A stretch of DNA of 64,000 bases from Ideonella sp. Lineage in GTDB: Bacteria > Pseudomonadota > Gammaproteobacteria > Burkholderiales > Burkholderiaceae_C. The notes under the pieces were generated by a model, which was not told where the DNA came from, ran no database searches, and saw only the letters and a list, made by a program, of their open reading frames with translations. Location: the NCBI GenBank assembly GCA_015075165.1, contig JABTUY010000005.1:186001-250000 (forward strand). Reading direction: 5' to 3'. How positions within the stretch are numbered: position 1 is the stretch's first letter; each line of letters starts with the position of its first letter. Made by a program: the position numbers and the translations under genes. Positions 9,059-15,986 of the stretch are shown here, one piece after another.

Positions 9059-9388
9059 ATGTTCGTGCGAGACGTGGAAACCAGCCGCCCGTTGTGGAAG
9101 CAGCAGGGGCGGCGCTTCGTGGCGGGCCTCACGGCCAGCACCTCGCGGCTGACGCACATGGTCGACGAGTTCGAGCGTGCGTTGCGCGGCACCTTGCCGG
9201 CTGACGCGCGGGCGCTGCGGGCGAAGATCCGCGGCGCCCGCACCAAACTCGAGCTGTGGGACTTGCGCACCGAAGTGCACGACCTGGTGCGCCAGGCCTA
9301 CGACAAGTGGGAGGCGCAGACCCGGCTCGACGACCTGAACAGCCTGTTCGAGGATTCCGGCCCGCCGAGCGGCTACACGATCGCGTGA
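9059..9388 (+). CDS. Hypothetical helical protein (109 aa)
   Basis: A 109-residue, largely alpha-helical soluble protein of unknown function. ATG 9059 is chosen over the upstream GTG at 9023 because AAGGGA sits seven bases before it. Characteristic segments are PLWKQQGRRFVAGLTASTSR, KIRGARTKLELWDLRTEV and LDDLNSLFEDSG. There are no cysteines, signal peptide or known motif. It lies convergent to the frameshifted lipoprotein gene that ends 17 bases beyond it on the other strand. The helix and charge pattern suggests a real protein. Confidence 0.6.
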   Translation: MFVRDVETSRPLWKQQGRRFVAGLTASTSRLTHMVDEFERALRGTLPADARALRAKIRGARTKLELWDLRTEVHDLVRQAYDKWEAQTRLDDLNSLFEDSGPPSGYTIA

Positions 9389-9404
9389 GCGCGCGCGCAG
9401 TGCT

Positions 9405-9957
9405 TCAGTTGGCGCTGCCGGCGAACCAGGCCTTGCGGATCAACCGGCCGCACTGCACCGAGCGGTAGCCCTCGCCGAGCGATTGACATGAATCGAAGCG
9501 CACGTAGCCGCTGCGGAAGGTGAGGAAGCGGATATCGTCGTCGCTGAGCGCACCGCCGCGCAGTTGCGCCACGTAGGCGCCGTAGAGCCACTTCGACGCC
9601 GAGGCGATCGCCATCACGGTGTCCTGCGCGTAGACCGTGGGGTCGGTGGTCGAGTTCACCGAGCCTGTGGCCTGCGCGCCGCTGCGGTCGCCGATCTCCC
9701 AGTAGAACGGCCGGATCGGCGCGCAGGCGTTGCTGTCGCTCGCGGCGGTGGTGCTGGCCGCCGCGACGCGCTGCGCCAGCGTGGGGCCCGCTGCTGCCGG
9801 CGTCGCTCGCGTTGTCACCGCCACCGCCACAGCCGGCGAGCGCGGCGCCCAGTGCCAGCACGACGGCCGTGCGCCGCGTGCCGACGAGGCCGAAGACGTC
9901 GCACGCCCGCGAGCTTGTTGCCTGCGTTCGGCCAGAGGGTGTGGGGGTCGGGCTCAT
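9405..9957 (-). pseudogene. Frameshifted, C-terminally short lipoprotein with serine-hydrolase-like SxxK motif
   Basis: The minus strand encodes a lipoprotein start (MSPTPTPSG... hydrophobic VVLALGAALAG then the lipobox Cys and GGGGDNASD). Its continuation, starting PTLAQRVAAAS and running to RKAWFAGSAN, is in a different frame. The switch is at the G/C run 9783-9789 (plus-strand GGGGCCC); removing one base joins the two parts. The downstream part has WEIGDRSGAQATGSV and a beta-lactamase-like S-A-S-K motif (IASASKWLYGAYVAQLRGG). The product would end soon after this motif, shorter than I would expect of a hydrolase. It is either a decayed gene or a sequencing slip in a homopolymer; the early stop favours decay. 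Confidence 0.6.
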
Positions 9958-10070
9958 CGCAAAAATCCTAGCCGCAGCGGGCGCCAACCCGATGAAGAAA
10001 GGTGTCTGCACCGCTCGATGTTGTGCAGCCGGCGTGAAATTCGGCCGGCCTAGCCGCTACAGTCGCGCCG

Positions 10071-10769
10071 GTGGATGCAGCAGAACTCGACGCGGCGCGG
10101 CTGGCGGAGCCCCGGCGGTCGGTGGCGCACCGCGCACCGCAGGCGCGCGATCTGCACTGCGCGCCGGACGCGCGCTACCTGGTGTGCGAGGAGTGCGATG
10201 CGGTGTACCGCGCGCGTGCGATCGGCACCGATGCGCTGCTGCGCTGCCGCCGCTGCGGCGCCACGCTGGCGCTCGGCCATGCGCTGTCGCTCGACGGCCA
10301 GCTCGCGCTGACGCTGGGCGCGCTGGTGGTGTTCGTGATCGGCAGCCTGTCGCCGATCGTCACGCTCGAGCTCAAGGGCGTGCACTCGGTGGCCACGCTG
10401 CTGGAGGCCACCCAGCTCACCTGGGCATCGGGCGAGCAGTTGATCGCCTTGCTCGCTGCGGCCACCGCGTTCGTCTTTCCGCTGTTGGTGATCGTGCTGC
10501 GCCTGTGGGTGCTGGTGCCGCTGCTGCTGGCGCGCCCGGTGCCGGCGCTGGCGCCGGTGATGCGGCTGCTGCGCTGGGTGCTGCGCTGGAGCATGGTCGA
10601 GGTGTTCATGCTCGGCGTGCTGATTGCGGTGGTGCGCTCGGCCGGCGTCACCCACCTCGTGCTCGGCGCCGGCCTGTTCGCCTATGCCACGCTGACGGTG
10701 CTGCTGACGGCGATCCACGCCGCCGGGCTGCACGGCCTGTGGGCGCACGCCGCGCGAGGGGCGCGATGA
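10071..10769 (+). CDS. pqiA: PqiA-like integral membrane protein, first half
   Basis: A 232-residue inner-membrane protein with an N-terminal zinc-ribbon pair (CEECDAVY and CRRCGATL, about residues 42-68) and four predicted membrane spans (ALVVFVIGSLSPIVTLEL onward). Full-length E. coli PqiA has two such modules; here each module is a separate gene, and this is the first. Pqi proteins form an envelope-spanning lipid-transport system with the MCE protein PqiB and lipoprotein PqiC, both encoded downstream. The start is GTG 10071 without a strong Shine-Dalgarno. Its TGA overlaps the next gene's ATG (ATGA), indicating translational coupling. Confidence 0.9.
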   Translation: MDAAELDAARLAEPRRSVAHRAPQARDLHCAPDARYLVCEECDAVYRARAIGTDALLRCRRCGATLALGHALSLDGQLALTLGALVVFVIGSLSPIVTLELKGVHSVATLLEATQLTWASGEQLIALLAAATAFVFPLLVIVLRLWVLVPLLLARPVPALAPVMRLLRWVLRWSMVEVFMLGVLIAVVRSAGVTHLVLGAGLFAYATLTVLLTAIHAAGLHGLWAHAARGAR

Positions 10770-11449
10770 ACGCCGGGCCTGCCGCAAGCTGGCCGGTGGC
10801 GCGCGACCTCGGGCTGATCGGCTGCGGCGTGTGCGGCCTGGTGCAGGCCGCGCCGCCGCGCACCGGGCCGTGGTGCTGTGCCCGCTGCGGCGTGACGCTG
10901 CACGCACGCAAGCCGCTGAGCGTGCAGCGCACCTGGGCTTGGCTGGTCGCCGCGGTGGTGCTGTACCTGCCGGCCAACCTGCTGCCGGTGATGACCACCG
11001 CCAGCGTGCTCGGGCGCGACAGCCACACCATCGTCGGCGGCATCGTCGAGCTGTGGGTCACCGGCTCGCAGGAACTGGCGCTGATCGTGTTCGTCGCCAG
11101 TATCGCGGTGCCGCTGCTGAAGATTTCTGCGCTGGCATTGCTCGCCGTGTCGGCGCAGCGGCGCTCGCGCTGGCGCCAGCGTGAGCGCGCCGCGCTGTAT
11201 CGCCTGGTCGAGACCGTGGGGCATTGGTCGATGCTCGATGTCTTCGTGGTTGTGCTGCTGGTGGGCATGGTGCACTTCGGCGTGCTCGCCAGCGTCGAGC
11301 CCGAGCCCGGCCTGCTGGCCTTCGGCGGCGTCGTCGTCGCGACGATGCTGGCGTCGAGCAGCTTCGACCCGCGGCTGATCTGGCCGGCCGACGCCGTTGC
11401 GCGCACGCCGCATGCCGCCCGCACGGCAGGCATGTCCACAGATGGCTGA
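10766..11449 (+). CDS. pqiA: PqiA-like integral membrane protein, second half
   Basis: A 227-residue second PqiA module: zinc-ribbon cysteines (CGVCGLV, then CCARCGVTLH) followed by four membrane spans, starting AWLVAAVVLYLPANLLPVMT, with the LPVMTT motif typical of PqiA/YebS, and GHWSMLDVFVVVLLVGMVHFG. The start ATG overlaps the previous stop by four bases, and its own end overlaps pqiB by eight. Together with the preceding gene it reconstitutes one E. coli-type PqiA. The inner-membrane role is probably in lipid handover to the MCE barrel, based on family knowledge. Confidence 0.9.
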   Translation: MNAGPAASWPVARDLGLIGCGVCGLVQAAPPRTGPWCCARCGVTLHARKPLSVQRTWAWLVAAVVLYLPANLLPVMTTASVLGRDSHTIVGGIVELWVTGSQELALIVFVASIAVPLLKISALALLAVSAQRRSRWRQRERAALYRLVETVGHWSMLDVFVVVLLVGMVHFGVLASVEPEPGLLAFGGVVVATMLASSSFDPRLIWPADAVARTPHAARTAGMSTDG

Positions 11450-13166
11450 CGTCGAAGGCCCGCCGCGCGCCGCGGCCGAGCCACCGCTGCCCGAGCCCGT
11501 GCTCGCGCGGCAGAACCGGCTGCGCCTGTCGCTGGTGTGGATCGTGCCGATCGTCGCCGTGCTCGTCGGTGCGGTGCTGGTGGTGCGCGCGCTGCTGCAG
11601 GCCGGGCCCGAGATCACCATCGAGTTCCGCAGCGGCGAGGGCATCGAGCCCGGGCGCACCGAGGTGCGCTTCAAGGAGGTGGTGGTCGGCCACGTGAAGA
11701 GCGTGACGATCGGCCCGCAGGGCCAGAAGGTGCTGGTCACCGCCACGCTGGAGCGCAGCGTCAAGTCGATCGCGGTCGACGACAGCCGCTTCTGGGTCGT
11801 GCGCCCGCGCATCGGCACCGCCGGCGTCAGCGGCCTGGGCACGCTGCTGTCGGGCGTCTACATCGGCGTCGACGCCGGCGAATCGGCCGAGTCGCGCACG
11901 CAGTTCATCGGTCTCGACCAGCCGCCGCTGGTGCTGCGCGGCGAGCCCGGCCGCAGCTTCGTGCTGCGCGCCGACGACCTCGGCTCGCTCGACTTCGGCT
12001 CGCCGGTGTACCACCGCCGCGTGCGCGTGGGCCGCGTCGTCGGCTATTCGCTCGAGCCCGGCGGCCGCAAGATCGCGATCCAGGTGTTCATCGAGGCACC
12101 GAACGAGGGCTTGGTCACGCTCGGCACGCGTTTCTGGCACGCCAGCGGCGTGAACCTGCAGCTCAACGCCAGTGGCCTGACGCTGAACACCGAGTCGCTG
12201 GCGTCGGTGATCGCCGGCGGCATCGCCTTCGGCCCACGGCCCGATGACCCGCCGGGGCCGCCGGCGGCCAGCGGCCAGCCCTTCCGCCTGTTCGACGACG
12301 AGCGTGGCGCGATGGCGCCCGACGACGGCGAGCCGCTGCGCGTGCGCATGGTGTTCGACCAGTCGGTGCGCGGGCTCGCCGCGGGCGCGCCGCTCGATCT
12401 GCTGGGCGTCGAGGTGGGCACGGTGCGCAGCGTGTCGCTGCAGCCCGATGGCTCGCTGCACTCGTTGCCGGTGCAGGTGCTGGCCGACCTCTACCCGCTG
12501 CGGCTCGGCGCGGTGCGCGAGCGCTTCGTGGCGCGCCACGGTGCCGACAAGGTCGACCGCGCGCTGCTGAAGGAACTGGTGGACCACGGCCTGCGCGCGC
12601 AGGTGCGCAGCGGCAACCTGCTGACCGGCAGCCTGTACATCGCGCTGGAGTTCGCGCCGCGCGCCAAGCGCGCCAAGTTCGACCTCGCCGCCGCGGTGCC
12701 CGAGCTGCCCACCGTGCCCGGCGCGCTGGCCGACCTGCAGCCGCAGCTGGCCGACATCGTGGCGCGGCTGTCGCGCGTGCGCTTCGACGAGATCGGCAGC
12801 GACCTGCAGGCGGCGCTGCGCGCGGTGAACGCCAGCACCGCATCGATGCAGGCGGCGCTGTCGAGCGTCGACGCCACGTTCCGTGCGCTCACGCCCGAGG
12901 CCAAGGCGGCGATCGCCGAGATGCGGCAGACGCTGGCCAACGCCAACCAGACGCTGGCCGGCGCGCAGGCCACGCTGCGCAGCGCCGAGTCCAACCTCAC
13001 CGATTCGCAGGCGCCGCTGCAGCGCAACGCCAACCAGGCGCTGGCCGAACTGCAGCGCGCCGCGCAGGCGCTGCGCGCGCTGGCCGACTACCTGCAGCGC
13101 CACCCCGAGTCGCTGCTGCGCGGCAAGCCCGACCAACCGTCGCCGGGCGTGGGAGGCCAGAAGTGA
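11442..13166 (+). CDS. pqiB: PqiB-type MCE-domain protein
   Basis: A 574-residue protein with one N-terminal membrane anchor (LVWIVPIVAVLVGAVLVVRA, about residues 28-47) followed by three MlaD/MCE domains in the periplasm. Their repeated signature is FKEVVVGHVKSVTI / YHRRVRVGRVVGYSL / LLGVEVGTVRSVSL. The C-terminal ~130 residues are a long alpha-helical, coiled-coil tail (ALRAVNASTASMQAALSS onward), which in PqiB forms a needle bridging to the outer membrane. ATG 11442 (MADVEG) is favoured; the frame extends further upstream inside pqiA. The stop overlaps the pqiC start (GTGA). Confidence 0.92.
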   Translation: MADVEGPPRAAAEPPLPEPVLARQNRLRLSLVWIVPIVAVLVGAVLVVRALLQAGPEITIEFRSGEGIEPGRTEVRFKEVVVGHVKSVTIGPQGQKVLVTATLERSVKSIAVDDSRFWVVRPRIGTAGVSGLGTLLSGVYIGVDAGESAESRTQFIGLDQPPLVLRGEPGRSFVLRADDLGSLDFGSPVYHRRVRVGRVVGYSLEPGGRKIAIQVFIEAPNEGLVTLGTRFWHASGVNLQLNASGLTLNTESLASVIAGGIAFGPRPDDPPGPPAASGQPFRLFDDERGAMAPDDGEPLRVRMVFDQSVRGLAAGAPLDLLGVEVGTVRSVSLQPDGSLHSLPVQVLADLYPLRLGAVRERFVARHGADKVDRALLKELVDHGLRAQVRSGNLLTGSLYIALEFAPRAKRAKFDLAAAVPELPTVPGALADLQPQLADIVARLSRVRFDEIGSDLQAALRAVNASTASMQAALSSVDATFRALTPEAKAAIAEMRQTLANANQTLAGAQATLRSAESNLTDSQAPLQRNANQALAELQRAAQALRALADYLQRHPESLLRGKPDQPSPGVGGQK

Positions 13167-13789
13167 CGCGCGCATCGTTCAAGGCGTCGGCCTGGGCCCT
13201 GCTGGCCGCAGCGCTCACCACGCTGTTGACCGCCTGCGGCTCGACGCCACCCACGCACTACCACAGCCTGCTGGCGCCGCCGCCCAGCCCGGCGCCGGGC
13301 GCGGTGGCGCGTGCCGTGCCGGCGCCGCCGGTGCGCTTCGAGGTGCTGCCGGTGGGCGTGCCGGTGCAGGTCGATGTGCCGCAGCTCGTCGTGCGCCTGC
13401 CCGACGACGCGCTGACGGTGCTCGAGAGCGAACGCTGGGCCGCGCCGCTGGGCGATGAGATCCGCTCGTTGCTCACGCTGCGCATCGAGCGCGCGCTGGC
13501 CGGTGTGCCTGCGCCGGCCGCCGGCGCCGACCGCCGCTGGCGCGTGCGCGTGGACGTGCAGCGCTTCGACGCGCTGCTGGGCCGTGCCGCCACGGTGCAG
13601 CTGCGCTGGTCGCTGCAGCAGGTGGGCGCCGAGCCGGCGCTGCGTTGCCTGGCCAGCTATGAACAACCGGTGGGCGCCGGCGCCGCCGCGCTCGTGGCCG
13701 GCGCGCGCGCGCTGTTCGATCGGCTCGGCGACACCATCGGCCGCGCGATCGCGGTGGCCGCGGGCGGCGGCGCGCCGTCGTGCGGCTGA
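13163..13789 (+). CDS. pqiC: PqiC-type outer-membrane lipoprotein
   Basis: A 208-residue lipoprotein of the PqiC/YmbA (ABC-type transport auxiliary) family. The signal sequence ends in a lipobox LLTACGST with the lipidated Cys at about residue 25. The mature part has the family's HYHSLLAPPP start, VPQLVVRLPDDALTVLESERWAAPLGDEI, which is its best-known block, and a C-terminal helix FDRLGDTIGRAI. PqiC docks the PqiB needle at the outer membrane. It starts with GTG 13163 overlapping the pqiB stop and is the last gene of the pqi operon. Confidence 0.9.
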   Translation: MTRASFKASAWALLAAALTTLLTACGSTPPTHYHSLLAPPPSPAPGAVARAVPAPPVRFEVLPVGVPVQVDVPQLVVRLPDDALTVLESERWAAPLGDEIRSLLTLRIERALAGVPAPAAGADRRWRVRVDVQRFDALLGRAATVQLRWSLQQVGAEPALRCLASYEQPVGAGAAALVAGARALFDRLGDTIGRAIAVAAGGGAPSCG

Positions 13790-13883
13790 TCGCTGCCACG
13801 GCGCCGTTTGCTTCGCTGCTGCCGTTGATCGACCTGCGGCTGCTATCGTCGGCGTCATTGCGAGCACGATCGGAGCTGCCGCC

Positions 13884-14684
13884 ATGTACCCGCGCAAGAC
13901 CGCCATCGTCACCGGCTCGGGCACCGGCGTCGGCGCCGCCACCGCACTGGCGCTGGCACGGCGCGGCTACGACGTGCTGATCAACTACTCGCGCAGCGAG
14001 GCCGAGGCGGTGCAGTCCGAAGCGGCCTGCCGCGCAGCCGGCGCCGACACGCTGCTGCAGCGCGCCAGCGTGGCCGACGATGCCGATTGCCGCGCACTGG
14101 CCGATGCCGCCGTGGCGCGCTGGGGCCGCCTCGACGCGCTGGTGAACAACGCCGGCATCACCACCTTCGCCGGCGCCGGCGACTGGAACGCGATCGACGC
14201 CGCGGTGTTCCAGCAGATCATCGCCGTCAACGCGCTCGGCACCTTCCAGATGGTGCGCGCGTGCGCGCCGCATCTCACGGCGGCGCGCGGCGCGATCGTC
14301 AACGTGTCGTCGGTGGCCGGCGCGCTCGGCATCGGCTCGTCGGTGCCCTACATCGCGTCGAAGGGCGCGGTCAACTCGATGACGCTGCACTTCGCGCGCA
14401 CGCTGGCGCCGCACGTGCGCGTGAACGCGGTCTGCCCGGGGCTGATCACCACGCGCTGGTTCGTCGACGGCATGGGACGCGAGGCGTACGAGAAGATCGT
14501 GGCCCATAACGAGAAGACCGCGCCGCTGGCCACCGCCTGCACCGCCGAGGACGTGGCCGATGCGGTGGTGTGGCTGATCGACGGCGCGCGCACCACCACC
14601 GGCGAGCTGCTGCTGCTCGACGCGGGGCGCCACCTCGGTGCGCCGCCGCCGGTGCCGGCCCGCGTCGCGGGGCCGGCACGATGA
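13884..14684 (+). CDS. SDR-family oxidoreductase
   Basis: A 266-residue classical short-chain dehydrogenase/reductase. It carries the NAD(P) glycine motif TGSGTGVGAA (residues 10-19), NNAG (about 90), and the catalytic set N...S (VSSVAGALG), Y-x3-K (YIASKG) and the C-terminal VCPGLITTRW. An Asn-Tyr-Ser-Arg after strand 2 (LINYSRSE) suggests NADP preference. The start ATG 13884 has GGAG ten bases upstream. Its stop overlaps the next gene's ATG, so the two are co-translated. The substrate cannot be named; the closest general class is 3-oxoacyl-ACP reductase/glucose dehydrogenase-like. Confidence 0.85.
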   Translation: MYPRKTAIVTGSGTGVGAATALALARRGYDVLINYSRSEAEAVQSEAACRAAGADTLLQRASVADDADCRALADAAVARWGRLDALVNNAGITTFAGAGDWNAIDAAVFQQIIAVNALGTFQMVRACAPHLTAARGAIVNVSSVAGALGIGSSVPYIASKGAVNSMTLHFARTLAPHVRVNAVCPGLITTRWFVDGMGREAYEKIVAHNEKTAPLATACTAEDVADAVVWLIDGARTTTGELLLLDAGRHLGAPPPVPARVAGPAR

Positions 14685-15280
14685 ACCATCCGCTGCGCTG
14701 CCGCTGCGGCCGCCTGCAGGGCCACGTCACCGAGCCGCAGCGCGCGATGGGCCGCGGCATCTGCTACTGCCGCGACTGCCGCGCCTACGCGCGCTTTCTC
14801 GGCCAGCCCGACGCTGTGCTCGACGCGCACGGCGGCACCGACGTGGTGGCGGTGCAGCCGCAGCAGGTGGTGATCCACCAGGGGCACGAGGTGCTGGCGT
14901 GCATGTCGCTGTCGCCGCGCGGCCTGCTGCGCTGGTATGCGAGCTGCTGCCGCACGCCGCTGGGCAACACGCCGCGCAACCCCAAGGTCGCCTACGTCGG
15001 GCTGGTGCACAACGGCCTCGAAGGCGGTGGCGTGTCGATCGAGTCGTCGTTCGGGCCGGTGACGCTGCACCTGAACGCCGCATCGGCCACCTCGCCGGTG
15101 GCCGAGCGCTCGCGCGGCGCGCTCGGCAGCGCGCTGCGGGCGATGGCGGCGATGGCCGCCACGCGGCTGAGTGGCCGCTACCGGCGATCACCGTTCTTCG
15201 ATGCCGCCAGCGGCGCGCCGGTGGTGGCGCCGCAGGTGCTGTCGCGCGCCGAGCGCGAGCGCCTGGCGGCGCCGCCTTGA
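14681..15280 (+). CDS. GFA/CENP-V-like zinc protein (DUF6151-type)
   Basis: A 199-residue protein with a cysteine arrangement like the glutathione-dependent formaldehyde-activating (GFA) fold: CRCG near residue 7-10, CYCRDC at about 28-33, and a later CC pair (YASCCRTPLGNTPRN). This pattern binds zinc. The rest is beta-rich, then a helical C-terminus. The ATG overlaps the stop of the SDR gene. DUF6151 is my best family match by pattern memory; no reaction is established. It is convergent with the lrp-type gene downstream. Confidence 0.72.
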   Translation: MNHPLRCRCGRLQGHVTEPQRAMGRGICYCRDCRAYARFLGQPDAVLDAHGGTDVVAVQPQQVVIHQGHEVLACMSLSPRGLLRWYASCCRTPLGNTPRNPKVAYVGLVHNGLEGGGVSIESSFGPVTLHLNAASATSPVAERSRGALGSALRAMAAMAATRLSGRYRRSPFFDAASGAPVVAPQVLSRAERERLAAPP

Positions 15281-15352
15281 GCAGTCGAGGCGGCCACGCT
15301 CGTGCGCACGGAGCCGGGCGACGTGTGGCGGAAGGCGGGCCTGGCCGCGCGC

Positions 15353-15853
15353 TCACGCGCGCCGCGGGCGGCGCTTCGGTTCGGGCACATGCACGGCCAC
15401 CGGCAAACGCGTCTGCTGCTTGATCTCCTTCAGCACGATGCTCGAGCGCACGTGCGTCACGCCGGGCAGCTTGAAGATCGTGTCGTGCAGGAAGCGTTCG
15501 TAGGCCTGGATGTCGGCCGCCAGTACGGTCATGATGTAGTCGGCCGGGCCGGTGGTGCTGACGCAGTGCACGATCTGCGGGCTGGCGGCCACCGCGCGCT
15601 CGAACCTGCGCACCAAGTCTTCGGCGTGCTCGCGCAGGTTCATCTCCACCACCACGCACAGGTTGAGGCCGACCCGGCCGCGGTCGACCAGCGCGGTGTA
15701 GCCGGTGATCACGCCGGCAGCCTCGAGCTCCTTCACGCGCTTCCAGCACGGCGTGGGCGACAGGCCCACCGCGGCCGACAGCTGCTGCACGGTCTGGCGT
15801 GCGTCGTGCTGCAGCTCGGCCAGGATGGCGAGGGCGTAGCGGTCGAGTTCCAT
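15353..15853 (-). CDS. Lrp/AsnC-family transcriptional regulator
   Basis: A 166-residue Lrp-type regulator with an N-terminal winged helix-turn-helix (LDRYALAILAELQHDARQTV then LSPTPCWKRVKELEAAGVI) and a C-terminal RAM ligand-binding domain (GLNLCVVVEMNL to the VLKEIKQQTRLPV strand). The ATG lies at 15853. GGAG, five bases upstream, is embedded in the palindrome at 15856-15883. It is divergent from the indolepyruvate ferredoxin oxidoreductase gene, which is the usual partner of such a regulator in this group. It likely senses an aromatic or branched amino acid and controls that gene and itself (inference). Confidence 0.92.
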   Translation of the reverse strand: MELDRYALAILAELQHDARQTVQQLSAAVGLSPTPCWKRVKELEAAGVITGYTALVDRGRVGLNLCVVVEMNLREHAEDLVRRFERAVAASPQIVHCVSTTGPADYIMTVLAADIQAYERFLHDTIFKLPGVTHVRSSIVLKEIKQQTRLPVAVHVPEPKRRPRRA

Positions 15854-15855
15854 TC

Positions 15856-15895
15856 ATTCTCCGAAATGGTCGTTTCGGAGAATGATTTTCTCCGA
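15856..15895. promoter_or_regulatory. Palindromic Lrp-type operator between lrp and IOR genes
   Basis: A perfect 11-bp inverted repeat ATTCTCCGAAA (15856-15866) / TTTCGGAGAAT (15873-15883), spaced by six bases, is followed by a third half-site TTCTCCGA at 15888-15895. It lies directly upstream of the lrp start codon and contains that gene's Shine-Dalgarno, and it is about 100 bases before the divergent oxidoreductase start. Such multi-half-site arrays are typical of Lrp/AsnC autoregulated divergent promoters. Confidence 0.75.
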
Positions 15896-15986
15896 TCCCC
15901 CGCGGCGTGCCGCTGATGAAGAACACGCTTGCGCGCCGACGCGCGTAAGCTCGTTGCGCTGCCTGCTGCCCCGATTGGAGGCGACC

